Source: Methylophilales bacterium
Lineage (GTDB): Bacteria > Pseudomonadota > Gammaproteobacteria > Burkholderiales > Methylophilaceae
Length of the DNA stretch: 40,542 nucleotides
Direction of reading: 5' to 3'
NCBI GenBank assembly: GCA_021414145.1
Contig: JAIOOY010000008.1
Location: 1-40,542 of the forward strand
Part shown: one piece after another, positions 26,455 through 35,372 of the stretch
How the letters are laid out: every line of letters starts with the position of its first letter
Position numbering within the stretch: position 1 is the stretch's first letter
Position numbers and translations under genes: made by a program
Notes under the pieces: model-generated
The model's input: only the letters and a program-made list of their open reading frames with translations
Database searches by the model: none
What the model was told of the DNA's origin: nothing

Positions 26455-28536
26455 ATGGCATTTAACGCCAGCAAAATACCTTTGCGCGAATTTGCATTAC
26501 CGTTACTTATCATCATGATTCTTGGCATGATGGTAGTACCGTTGCCGCCTATTCTGCTTGACCTGTTATTTACTTTCAATATCGCCCTGGCCATGATCGT
26601 CATCATGGTTAGCATCTACACCGTCAAACCTCTCGACTTTGCGGTGTTCCCCACTGTGCTGCTGCTCACCACCTTGATGCGCCTGTCGCTCAACGTGGCA
26701 TCGTCGCGTATCGTTCTGTTGCACGGTCACACCGGGCCTGACGCGGCGGGCAAAGTGATTGAAGCCTTCGGTCACTTCTTAGTTGGTGGTAATTACACTG
26801 TCGGCATCATCGTATTTATCATTTTGGTGATCATCAACTTTGTGGTAATCACCAAGGGCGCAGGACGTATCGCTGAAGTGAGCGCACGTTTCACCTTGGA
26901 CGCGATGCCAGGCAAACAAATGGCGATCGATGCAGATTTGAATGCCGGCCTTATCGGCGAAGAGGACGCTAAAAAACGCCGCGCCTATATCTCGCAAGAG
27001 GCCGAGTTCTATGGTGCGATGGACGGTGCCAGCAAGTTTGTGCGCGGCGATGCCGTCGCTGGCATTTTGATCGTATTCATCAACATCATCGGCGGTCTTA
27101 TCATCGGCATGGCGCAACACGGTTTGGATTTCGCTACCGCTATCAATAATTACACCTTGCTCACCATAGGTGACGGCTTGGTGGCTCAAATTCCAGCACT
27201 GATTATTTCCACCGCAGCCGGTATCGTGGTCACCCGCGTCGGTGGCGATGATGATCAGGACGTAGGCGCACAGTTGCTGGGGCAGATGTTCGCAAATTCC
27301 AAAGTTTTGTACATCACGGGTGGCCTGCTGCTCACCATGGGCATCATTCCCGGCATGCCGCATTTTGCCTTCATACTGCTAGGTGGGCTTTCCGCAGGTA
27401 CTGGCTATCTGATGGACAAGCGCGCACGCGAGGCGCTGCAAGCGGCAACAGATGGGATAAGGCCTACCACAGCACCAGTGCCGCTGGACGAAATGCCAGA
27501 AGTAGGCTGGGAAGACGTACAGGCAGTAGACGTGATCGGACTGGAAGTGGGTTACCGCCTCATCCCTCTGGTGGATCGTGGGCAAGACGGTGAGCTGCTA
27601 CGACGCATTCGTGGTATCCGTAAAAAATTCGCGCTGGATATGGGTTTCTTGGTGCCGCCAGTACACATACGGGACAATCTGGAACTCAAGCCCAACGTCT
27701 ATCGCATCGTATTAAAGGGCGTTGAAATTGGTCAAGGCGAAGGTTTCGTCAACCAATATTTGGCTATCAACCCGGGGCGTGTCACTGGCGAACTCACCGG
27801 TATCAAAACCCAAGACCCTACTTTTGGCTTACCCGCAGTGTGGATAGAAAGCGAAGCGCGTGACCAAGCGCAAGCATTTGGTTATACGGTAGTGGACGCG
27901 TCTACCGTAATTGCCACGCACCTGTCCAACGTCATCCAGACCCACTCCTCCGAGTTGCTGGGCCGCGAAGAGACACAAGCGCTGATAGACAGAGTCGCCA
28001 AAGAATCACCCAAACTGGTGGAAGACATTATCCCCAAAGTATTACAGCTCAGCACCTTGCAACGCGTGTTACAAAACCTGTTGGCAGAGGGCGTACACAT
28101 TCGCGACATGCGAACTATCCTCGAGGTTCTGGCCGACCACGCCGCACGCACACAAGACACCGAAATTCTCACCTCAGTCGTGCGTACCGCTTTAGGTCGC
28201 GCCATTACGCAACAACTGTTTGCAGGGAACGAAGAGATACAAGTGATTGCGCTGGAGCCACGTCTGGAAAGCATACTCATGAATGCCACGCAAACCCCTG
28301 GTGCGGATGGCCCAGGGCTGGAACCTGGCTTGGCTGAGCAACTACTGCAAGGGGTGAGTGAATCCGCCGCAGAACAGGAACAAATGGGCGTGCCGTCGGT
28401 GCTGTTAGTGCCTAGTCAATTACGTACGGTATTGGCGCGATTCTTACGTCGCTCCATCCCCGGCCTCAACGTGCTGTCGCATACCGAAATTCCCGATGGC
28501 CGCACCATCCGCATCGTCCATACTGTGGGTGGCTAA
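26455..28536 (+). CDS. flhA: flagellar export gate protein FlhA
   Basis: PLPPILLDLLFTFNIALAMIVIMVSIYT, LRLSLNVASSRIVLLHG, ALDAMPGKQMAIDADLNAGLI-type FHIPEP region. Confidence 0.97.
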   Translation: MAFNASKIPLREFALPLLIIMILGMMVVPLPPILLDLLFTFNIALAMIVIMVSIYTVKPLDFAVFPTVLLLTTLMRLSLNVASSRIVLLHGHTGPDAAGKVIEAFGHFLVGGNYTVGIIVFIILVIINFVVITKGAGRIAEVSARFTLDAMPGKQMAIDADLNAGLIGEEDAKKRRAYISQEAEFYGAMDGASKFVRGDAVAGILIVFINIIGGLIIGMAQHGLDFATAINNYTLLTIGDGLVAQIPALIISTAAGIVVTRVGGDDDQDVGAQLLGQMFANSKVLYITGGLLLTMGIIPGMPHFAFILLGGLSAGTGYLMDKRAREALQAATDGIRPTTAPVPLDEMPEVGWEDVQAVDVIGLEVGYRLIPLVDRGQDGELLRRIRGIRKKFALDMGFLVPPVHIRDNLELKPNVYRIVLKGVEIGQGEGFVNQYLAINPGRVTGELTGIKTQDPTFGLPAVWIESEARDQAQAFGYTVVDASTVIATHLSNVIQTHSSELLGREETQALIDRVAKESPKLVEDIIPKVLQLSTLQRVLQNLLAEGVHIRDMRTILEVLADHAARTQDTEILTSVVRTALGRAITQQLFAGNEEIQVIALEPRLESILMNATQTPGADGPGLEPGLAEQLLQGVSESAAEQEQMGVPSVLLVPSQLRTVLARFLRRSIPGLNVLSHTEIPDGRTIRIVHTVGG

Positions 28537-28640
28537 CATTTGCAGTCAATTGAACTTTTGCACCCATTTGTGACTCAAGTTACAGATGTCCACTGAAGCT
28601 TACAACACACTACCTTGGCAGAAAAAATATGGAGAATGTC

Positions 28641-29438
28641 ATGCGTAACACCCGATTGACCTTGGTGACTCTGGCTTTGAGCTTCCTCACTATGGCAAAT
28701 ACTGCTAGTGCCGAAGCCAACCCGGAACTATGGTCAGTACTCAAGCAAAGCTTCTTCGGCAGTAAAAACATAGAGCCTGCCGACTTCATTAAACTAGATG
28801 GCCCCAAACGCGCTGAGAGCGGTGCCCAAGTGCCAATTACGCTGACCATCAGTAAACCGCAAGACACGCCGGATGCCATCAAAAAAGTTTATCTTTTTGT
28901 GGATGCCAACCCAATCCCGCTCACTGCCACTTACTATTTCACGCCTCTTAACGGTAAAGTCGAGCTCGCTACACGCATACGCATGGAGGTAGATTCTTAC
29001 ATCCACGCCGTAGGAGAAACCGCAGATGGCAAACTTTATGTTACTGACGTGGCGATTCGTGCTGCTGGTGGCTGCGGCGGTAGCGTAGATGGCGATGAAA
29101 CAGCGATTCGTGCCGCTTCCGGCAAGATGAAAGTGCATGTAGAGTCCCCTGTGAAATTCGGCGAACCTACGCCCGTCACCTTTCTCATCAAACACCCCAT
29201 GTACACTGGCCTACAGCGTGATCTCGTCTCTGGCGGTTACAAGCCTGCCTTTTTTATGCACAAAGTCGCGTTCACCTATAACAAAAATCCCGTGATGCAT
29301 GTGGACTTTGGTGTAGGTGTGGCGGAAGACCCCTACATGCGTTTTTCTTACCTGCCGGAAGGCCCGGGAACGCTAGAGGTAAGCGCCACAGACAATGAAG
29401 GTAAGACGTTTACTCATCAGCTTGAAGTGGCTAACTAA
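28641..29438 (+). CDS. secreted fused SoxYZ-like carrier (quinoprotein dehydrogenase-associated type)
   Basis: Signal peptide MRNTRLTLVTLALSFLTMANTASA; SoxY-like domain ending in AAGGCGGSVDGD, followed by a SoxZ-like domain (HPMYTGLQRDLVSGGYKPAFFMHKVAFTYNKNPVMHVDFGVGVAEDPYMRFSYLP). Confidence 0.87.
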   Translation: MRNTRLTLVTLALSFLTMANTASAEANPELWSVLKQSFFGSKNIEPADFIKLDGPKRAESGAQVPITLTISKPQDTPDAIKKVYLFVDANPIPLTATYYFTPLNGKVELATRIRMEVDSYIHAVGETADGKLYVTDVAIRAAGGCGGSVDGDETAIRAASGKMKVHVESPVKFGEPTPVTFLIKHPMYTGLQRDLVSGGYKPAFFMHKVAFTYNKNPVMHVDFGVGVAEDPYMRFSYLPEGPGTLEVSATDNEGKTFTHQLEVAN

Positions 29439-29460
29439 ATCGGCAAGCACCCAATAAAAA

Positions 29461-29486
29461 AGGGCGCTGTCAGCGCCCTTTTTTAT
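29461..29486. terminator. bidirectional rho-independent terminator between soxYZ-like and cyt b561
   Basis: AAAAA-AGGGCGCT-GTC-AGCGCCCT-TTTTTATTTT: perfect 8-bp stem, A-tract 5' and T-tract 3', between convergent genes. Confidence 0.92.
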
Positions 29487-29500
29487 TTTCTGTACTCTGG

Positions 29501-30100
29501 TTAGCTACAGCTTGTCATGCGTCCCATCACTTCGTCCTTATCCACGAATTTGTGTTTGAGCGCGGCCAGCACATGTATCCCAATCAAGGTAATCAAAATA
29601 ACCGCTATAGTTTCATGTGTTTCTTTGAACACTGAGCGTATAGCCTCATTATCCAGTCCCTTAATAAAATCCATACCGAACAATTTCACACCATACTTGC
29701 TGTAGGTCGCCATGATAAGTCCGCTCAGTGGCATCAAAAACATCAGCATATACAGCAAATGGTGCGATGCGCTAGCTGCCTTTCTTTGCCATCCAACGAT
29801 GCTTGCAGGAAGTGCTGGCGCTTTGTGCGTAACCTTCCAGTAGATGCGGAACAACACCAGTGCAAAGACAATCACTCCGAATGATTTATGCAGATTAAAG
29901 TAATAACTTCTAGGTGAAATCGCCTCTGATAACTGCACCATATAAATTCCCAAATCAAACAAATCAAATGAGGCTACTTTAGGTGCATCCTTGGGTAAGT
30001 CTGCCATAAACCAACCGACGGTAAACATGCCAAATATCATCAATGCAATCAGCCAATGCAACATAATGGCCACCTTGGTATAGCGTTGCGTATTGCTCAC
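29501..30100 (-). CDS. cytochrome b561 family protein
   Basis: RYTKVAIMLHWLIALMIFGMFTVGWFM, LHKSFGVIVFALVLFRIYWK, SHHLLYMLMFLMPLSGLIM, THETIAVILITLIGIHVLAALKHKFV: four TM segments with His ligands. Confidence 0.92.
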   Translation of the reverse strand: MSNTQRYTKVAIMLHWLIALMIFGMFTVGWFMADLPKDAPKVASFDLFDLGIYMVQLSEAISPRSYYFNLHKSFGVIVFALVLFRIYWKVTHKAPALPASIVGWQRKAASASHHLLYMLMFLMPLSGLIMATYSKYGVKLFGMDFIKGLDNEAIRSVFKETHETIAVILITLIGIHVLAALKHKFVDKDEVMGRMTSCS

Positions 30101-30216
30101 TTGTAATACTCCTCAATAAAAACCGAATGGGTGAATCTTAGCGCATGTAGAATTGTCGTAATGTCTGTTCACTAAAAAGACATCATTTTGTAATCTTAGT
30201 TCATGAAAGCACTCTT

Positions 30217-31125
30217 ATGCTATACCGTCTAGTCACCTTGCTTTTATTTATTTCTACCAGCGTATACGCTGATCCATTAACGATGAAAGAAGTTGCCGAA
30301 GGAGTGTTCATCCACCAAGGTGCGCATGAAGAATTGGATGAAGGCTATCACGGCGACATCGCCAATATCGGCTTTGTGGTAGGTAACGACGCGGTGGCGG
30401 TGATAGATACTGGCGGCAGCAAACAAGTGGGCGACAGGCTGCGCGAGGCGATTGTTAAAGTCACGGCACTACCCATACGCTTTGTCATCAATACCCACAT
30501 TCACCCCGACCACGTGTTCGGCAATGCCTCTTTTGTGCAAGACAAACCAGAGTTTATCGGTCACGCCAAACTGGGCGACGCGATGGAGTTGCGTCGTGAT
30601 ATTTACATCAAAAATAATACTGATGTACTCGGCGCAGCCTTTGCTGGCAGCGCATTGATCAAGCCCACAAAGGCCGTCAGTGACACTTTGGAGATTGATT
30701 TAGGCGGGCGCAACCTGCAACTTAAAGCTTGGTCAACCGCACACACCAACACCGATCTAACCGTATTCGACGAAGGCTCCAGTACGCTGTGGACAGGCGA
30801 CCTGCTGTTTGTTGAGCGTACCCCCGCTATGGATGGTGACACTCGTAATTGGCTCAAGCTCATCCCGCAACTCAAAGCCATACCCGCCAAATTGGCCGTG
30901 CCTGGACACGGTACCGCTACACCTCAATGGCAAGCCGCGTTTGATAAGGAACAACATTATTTTGAGGTGGTATTGGCTGATATCCGCGCCAACATTGCCA
31001 AAGGCGTCACCATGGAAAAAACCATGGATAGTGCCGCCACCAGTGAAAAGGGCAATTGGGTACTATTCAACTCGGTAAATCGGCGCAATATCAATCTGCT
31101 GTATCCGCAACTGGAGTGGGAATAG
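30217..31125 (+). CDS. secreted metallo-beta-lactamase-fold hydrolase (SoxH-related / quinoprotein relay type)
   Basis: Signal peptide; FVINTHIHPDHVFGN, HTNTDLTVFDEGSSTLWTGDLLFVERTPAMDGDTRNW, VPGHGTATPQW. Confidence 0.87.
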   Translation: MLYRLVTLLLFISTSVYADPLTMKEVAEGVFIHQGAHEELDEGYHGDIANIGFVVGNDAVAVIDTGGSKQVGDRLREAIVKVTALPIRFVINTHIHPDHVFGNASFVQDKPEFIGHAKLGDAMELRRDIYIKNNTDVLGAAFAGSALIKPTKAVSDTLEIDLGGRNLQLKAWSTAHTNTDLTVFDEGSSTLWTGDLLFVERTPAMDGDTRNWLKLIPQLKAIPAKLAVPGHGTATPQWQAAFDKEQHYFEVVLADIRANIAKGVTMEKTMDSAATSEKGNWVLFNSVNRRNINLLYPQLEWE

Positions 31126-31165
31126 CACCTGCTATAATTTCCCGTTTTGTAACCCTTTTGTTCGC

Positions 31166-31960
31166 ATGTCATACGCAACGGAACCCTTGATGGAGAACGC
31201 ACAGCGCCAGAGTGATTTCATACTCATCGCGCTACTAATTTCTATTGGCTTACACAGCACGGCGATTGGCTTTTTGCCGGGGTTTGGTAAATCTCCTGCC
31301 CCGCTGACCCCGCCGCCACTGACAGTAGAACTGGTGACTCCAGAAGCACCTCCCCCTCCGCCACCCATTAAAGAACCTGAACCCGAGAAACCACAGCCTA
31401 AACCGGAACCAAAACCAACGCCTGTTTCACAACCACCAAAACCCGCTCCGGTACAGAAAGTGCTAACGCCTGAACCGCCTCCAACATCGTCGCCACGGAA
31501 TGAGCCACCGCCCACACCGGCAGCCGAAACTGCAAAACCTGTGGAACCTTCACCCCAACCAGTGATAGCAGTAGAGCAAAAATTTAACGAGCCACCACCC
31601 ACATCTACTGTGTCAGCGCAAACCCCAGTTGCTCCGCAAGAGTCTGACGCAAACCACAAAGCCGCCATTGTTGGTTACGGCAATCAACTAACCACGGAGA
31701 TGTCAAAAAACCAGAACTATCCCAAGCGCGCAAAAGAAAAAAACTGGACAGGTAAGGGCAGGATTTTATTGAAATACGATCCGAAGTCTAAAAAATTCAG
31801 CTATGTCATCTCGCAAACCAGTGGCAGAGCTATATTAGACGACGATGCGAAGCAAAATCTGCAAAATGCGCTGAGTTCGGTACCGCCTACTGGGCTGGTT
31901 GCGGACATCCCGTTCGAAGTCGAAATTCCCTTTGTCTACAGGCTAGAAATCTCTCAGTAA
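31166..31960 (+). CDS. TonB-family energy transducer
   Basis: N-terminal TM segment, long Pro/Glu/Lys-rich spacer (EAPPPPPPIKEPEPEKPQPKPEPKPTP), C-terminal TonB-like domain (NYPKRAKEKNWTGKGRILLKYDPKSKKF...FEVEIPFVYRLE). Confidence 0.82.
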   Translation: MSYATEPLMENAQRQSDFILIALLISIGLHSTAIGFLPGFGKSPAPLTPPPLTVELVTPEAPPPPPPIKEPEPEKPQPKPEPKPTPVSQPPKPAPVQKVLTPEPPPTSSPRNEPPPTPAAETAKPVEPSPQPVIAVEQKFNEPPPTSTVSAQTPVAPQESDANHKAAIVGYGNQLTTEMSKNQNYPKRAKEKNWTGKGRILLKYDPKSKKFSYVISQTSGRAILDDDAKQNLQNALSSVPPTGLVADIPFEVEIPFVYRLEISQ

Positions 31961-33420
31961 TGCCGAAATCACGCTCTCTCCGCGATTTGCTACTCGCTCA
32001 TGAGCTGATTTTTTTGCTCTTAGTAATTTTGGCTGGAACAGCTGGAGGTTACGGTATCCATCTATGGCGAGTTGCATCGAGTGAATCGGTACGTATTAGC
32101 CAACTCACCGAAGAAATCCAGCAAACACGTGGTGATTTATATCGGCAAATGAAAGAGTTATTTGATGCCCAGTTTCTTGAGGATAACGAAGCCAAAGGTG
32201 AATACGAACGTTACACAGTGGGGATAGAGCAGCATTTTCGGCAGCTCTTGCATCTAGCAAAAGGGAACGATGAATTATCTGCCATAACTAATATGCACGC
32301 GGCTTATAACGAGTTTTTAGCGCAAACGCAGGACTTGTTTAATCACGTACTTCCGCCCGATGCTGTGCATCAAACTGACTTAAAAAAGAAGCTTAACGGT
32401 GAGCTTGAATTAAAGGTGCTACACCAGTACGAAAGCGTCACTCGTCACGCTGAAAATCTACTAGCGCACAAACAAGAACAGGTGCGCCATAATCTTTACA
32501 TAGCTGACCGCGCAGCGACGATTATCCTTGCCATACCCATGCTGCTGGGAATCGCATTACTTTTATTCTCCCGCACCTTTTTACAACGTGCCATTGCCCG
32601 TCCCATCGCCGCTGTATTACGCGCGACACAGGAGATCAGTACAGGCAAACTTCAACACCGTGCCCCCGAAATAGGTACCACCGAACTAGCCCAGCTAGGG
32701 CTTGCCATCAACCGCATGGCTGACGATTTGGCGCACAGCCAAGAAGCTTTGATTAAAAGCGAAAAACAAGCGGCACAAGGTGCATTGGTGCCAGTGCTGG
32801 CGCATAACATCCGCAATCCGCTGGCGAGCATACGCGCTACTGCACAAGTGGCCGATGATCCCGGGCTGGATCTTAATATCCGCCAATCACTGAGCGACAT
32901 CATTGCCACTGTAGACAGGCTGGAGCGCTGGACTGGAGCGCTACTCGCCTATCTGCATCCGCTAAAACCACAAATCACCAGCACCACATTACTTACGCTC
33001 GTAGATGGCGCACTGTCTTTACTGCAAGCCAAACTCAAAGAAAGAAATATCAAGATCGACGCTGCTGAACTAGATGTTTCTCTCAAAGCCGACGTTCATT
33101 TGATGGAGCAGGCGATTTACAATTTGCTGCTGAATGCCATTGATGCCTCGCCACACAACTCCATAATCGAAGTAATGGGCGCGGAACACATGGGGTTTGT
33201 GTCCTTGCGGATAACCGACCAAGGTAGTGGAATACCATTCACACCGGAAAATACTACTAAAAATAATGCACTCACCCCTGGCCCGACAACCAAAAAAATG
33301 GGCACAGGTCTAGGTATTCCGTTTGCGTTCAAGGTGTGTGAGGCACACCATGGCACTCTTGCTTTCAAAGTTGGAGAGAATGGTGGCACGACCGTAACAA
33401 TGTCATTTAATACTACGTAA
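31960..33420 (+). CDS. membrane sensor histidine kinase (HAMP, HisKA, HATPase), no adjacent response regulator
   Basis: VLAHNIRNPLASIRATAQV H-box, NLLLNAIDASP N-box, ITDQGSGIP, MGTGLGIPFAFKVCEAHHG. TAATG overlap with the upstream tonB-like gene. Confidence 0.9.
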   Translation: MPKSRSLRDLLLAHELIFLLLVILAGTAGGYGIHLWRVASSESVRISQLTEEIQQTRGDLYRQMKELFDAQFLEDNEAKGEYERYTVGIEQHFRQLLHLAKGNDELSAITNMHAAYNEFLAQTQDLFNHVLPPDAVHQTDLKKKLNGELELKVLHQYESVTRHAENLLAHKQEQVRHNLYIADRAATIILAIPMLLGIALLLFSRTFLQRAIARPIAAVLRATQEISTGKLQHRAPEIGTTELAQLGLAINRMADDLAHSQEALIKSEKQAAQGALVPVLAHNIRNPLASIRATAQVADDPGLDLNIRQSLSDIIATVDRLERWTGALLAYLHPLKPQITSTTLLTLVDGALSLLQAKLKERNIKIDAAELDVSLKADVHLMEQAIYNLLLNAIDASPHNSIIEVMGAEHMGFVSLRITDQGSGIPFTPENTTKNNALTPGPTTKKMGTGLGIPFAFKVCEAHHGTLAFKVGENGGTTVTMSFNTT

Positions 33421-33487
33421 TTGCTTGCGTTAGGCGCAAATTTTCACAACAATGATGGTGTTATTTATTCTTAAGTCGGTTTGTTAA

Positions 33488-33943
33488 ATGCTCAACCAAG
33501 TTATCCCAGATTTCTCCCTCCCCGCAACCAGTGGCAAGACCTTTCAGCTATCTGAATATCAAGGAAAAAATATCGTACTGTATTTTTATCCTAAGGACGC
33601 AACCCCAGGTTGCACCACCGAAGGTCAGCAATTTCGTGACGCTTACAGCGCGTTTCAAACTGCCAACACCGAGATTTTTGGCATCTCACGTGATAGTTTG
33701 AAATCTCACGAGAACTTTAAAACAAAATTCAGTTTTCCTTTTGAATTGCTCAGTGATAGCGAAGAATTGGCCTGTAATTTATTCAAAGTCATCAAGATGA
33801 AGAATATGTATGGTAAACAAGTGCGTGGCATAGAACGTAGCACTTTTTTAATCGATGCCACCGGAAAGCTACGCCAAGAATGGCGTACTGTTAAAGTTGC
33901 CAACCACGTAGAATCGGTATTAGTTGCAGCACAAAACCTTTAA
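33488..33943 (+). CDS. bcp: thioredoxin-dependent peroxiredoxin (Bcp/PrxQ)
   Basis: IVLYFYPKDATPGCTTEGQQFRD, GISRDSLKSHENFKTKFSFPFELLSD. Confidence 0.94.
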   Translation: MLNQVIPDFSLPATSGKTFQLSEYQGKNIVLYFYPKDATPGCTTEGQQFRDAYSAFQTANTEIFGISRDSLKSHENFKTKFSFPFELLSDSEELACNLFKVIKMKNMYGKQVRGIERSTFLIDATGKLRQEWRTVKVANHVESVLVAAQNL

Positions 33944-33971
33944 CTTTTTGAGAACCTTTCGGATTTAGTCA

Positions 33972-35369
33972 ATGGCAAAAAAATCAGAGTCGCCCACCAA
34001 ACTTTTCGTTCTTGATACCAATGTCATGATGCATGACCCTTCTAGCTTATTTCGCTTTGAAGAACATGACGTTTATTTGCCTATGGTGACGCTGGAAGAA
34101 TTGGATAACAGCAAAAAAGGTATGACCGAAGTGGCGCGCAATGCGCGTCAGGCCAGCCGATTTATTGAGGAAGTGATCGGTACTAGCCTCGCCAATCTCG
34201 AAGAAGGCTGCCCTCTAGCCAAAAATGGCAATCAATTCAGTAGCGGACGACTATTTTTACAGACTAATGTTACCAGCCTAGACTTACCCATGCTGGCAGG
34301 CAGCAAGGCCGACAACCAGATTCTGGGGGTGGTAGCGCAACTGCAAAAATCCTTTCCTACTCGCCAAGTCATTCTAGTCAGTAAAGACATCAATATCCGC
34401 ATCAAAGCTCGTGCCTTGGGCATTCCAGCCGAGGATTATTTTAACGACAAGGTGCTTGAAGACACCGACTTGCTGTATACCGGCACCAAAGATTTACCAC
34501 AAGACTTCTGGGATAAACACAGTAAGGAGATGGAGTCATGGCAGGAGGCAGGCCGCATGTTTTATCGCGTGTCGGGTCCTTTGTGTGAATCTATGTTGGT
34601 AAATCAATTCGTTTATTACGAGTTTGAAGCGCCGTTTTACGCCATTGTGCGAAGTCAGGAAGGCAACAGCGCCGTCCTAGAAGTACTCAAAGATTACACC
34701 CAACAAAAACACAACGTGTGGGGCATTACCGCACGCAATCGTGAACAGAGCTTTGCGCTCAATCTGCTGATGAATCCTGATATAGATTTTGTCTCTTTGC
34801 TAGGTCAAGCCGGAACCGGTAAGACTCTGCTAACTTTGGCCGCAGCACTGACGCAGACCTTGGACAAAAAGATATACAGCGAGATCATCGTGACCCGCGT
34901 CACGGTTCCGGTGGGTGAGGATATAGGTTTTCTCCCCGGTACCGAAGAAGAGAAAATGAACCCTTGGATGGGCGCATTGGAAGACAATCTGGATGTGCTG
35001 AATAAGACCGACGAAGAGAGTGGTGACTGGGGACGCGCCGCTACGCAAGATTTGATACGCACTCGCATCAAAGTCAAATCCATGAACTTTATGCGCGGAC
35101 GTACTTTTTTGCATAAATTCCTCATCATAGACGAAGCGCAAAACCTCACACCCAAACAGATGAAAACCCTTATCACCCGCGCTGGCCCGGGTACTAAAGT
35201 GGTGTGCCTAGGCAATATCGCGCAAATTGATACGCCTTACCTGACAGAGGGCAGCTCTGGCCTTACCTATGTCGTGGATCGCTTCAAAGGCTGGCCACAT
35301 AGCGGGCATATCACATTGATGCGCGGCGAACGCTCGCGTTTGGCAGATTTTGCTGCTGAGATTTTATAA
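33972..35369 (+). CDS. PIN-PhoH ATPase
   Basis: N-terminal PIN domain (FVLDTNVMMHDPSSLFRFEEHDVYLP), PhoH domain with GQAGTGKTLLTLAAAL and FLIIDEAQNLTPKQMKTLITRAG. Confidence 0.95.
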   Translation: MAKKSESPTKLFVLDTNVMMHDPSSLFRFEEHDVYLPMVTLEELDNSKKGMTEVARNARQASRFIEEVIGTSLANLEEGCPLAKNGNQFSSGRLFLQTNVTSLDLPMLAGSKADNQILGVVAQLQKSFPTRQVILVSKDINIRIKARALGIPAEDYFNDKVLEDTDLLYTGTKDLPQDFWDKHSKEMESWQEAGRMFYRVSGPLCESMLVNQFVYYEFEAPFYAIVRSQEGNSAVLEVLKDYTQQKHNVWGITARNREQSFALNLLMNPDIDFVSLLGQAGTGKTLLTLAAALTQTLDKKIYSEIIVTRVTVPVGEDIGFLPGTEEEKMNPWMGALEDNLDVLNKTDEESGDWGRAATQDLIRTRIKVKSMNFMRGRTFLHKFLIIDEAQNLTPKQMKTLITRAGPGTKVVCLGNIAQIDTPYLTEGSSGLTYVVDRFKGWPHSGHITLMRGERSRLADFAAEIL

Positions 35370-35372
35370 GCT

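Noticed and set aside
26779-27363. 194-aa minus-strand ORF
   Set aside because: Antisense to flhA; shadow ORF arising from codon bias.
28641-29438. Canonical thiosulfate-oxidising sox operon
   Set aside because: No soxA/X/B/C/D in the window, and SoxY and SoxZ are fused with an internal GGCGG, unlike the separate subunits of the canonical pathway.
31340-31560. Apparent low-complexity repeat (CCG/CCA/GAA-rich)
   Set aside because: Explained by the proline/glutamate/lysine-rich periplasmic spacer typical of TonB proteins.
31132-31668. 178-aa Gly/Ser-rich minus-strand ORF
   Set aside because: Mirror of the Pro-rich TonB spacer (CCN codons read as GGN); not a real gene.
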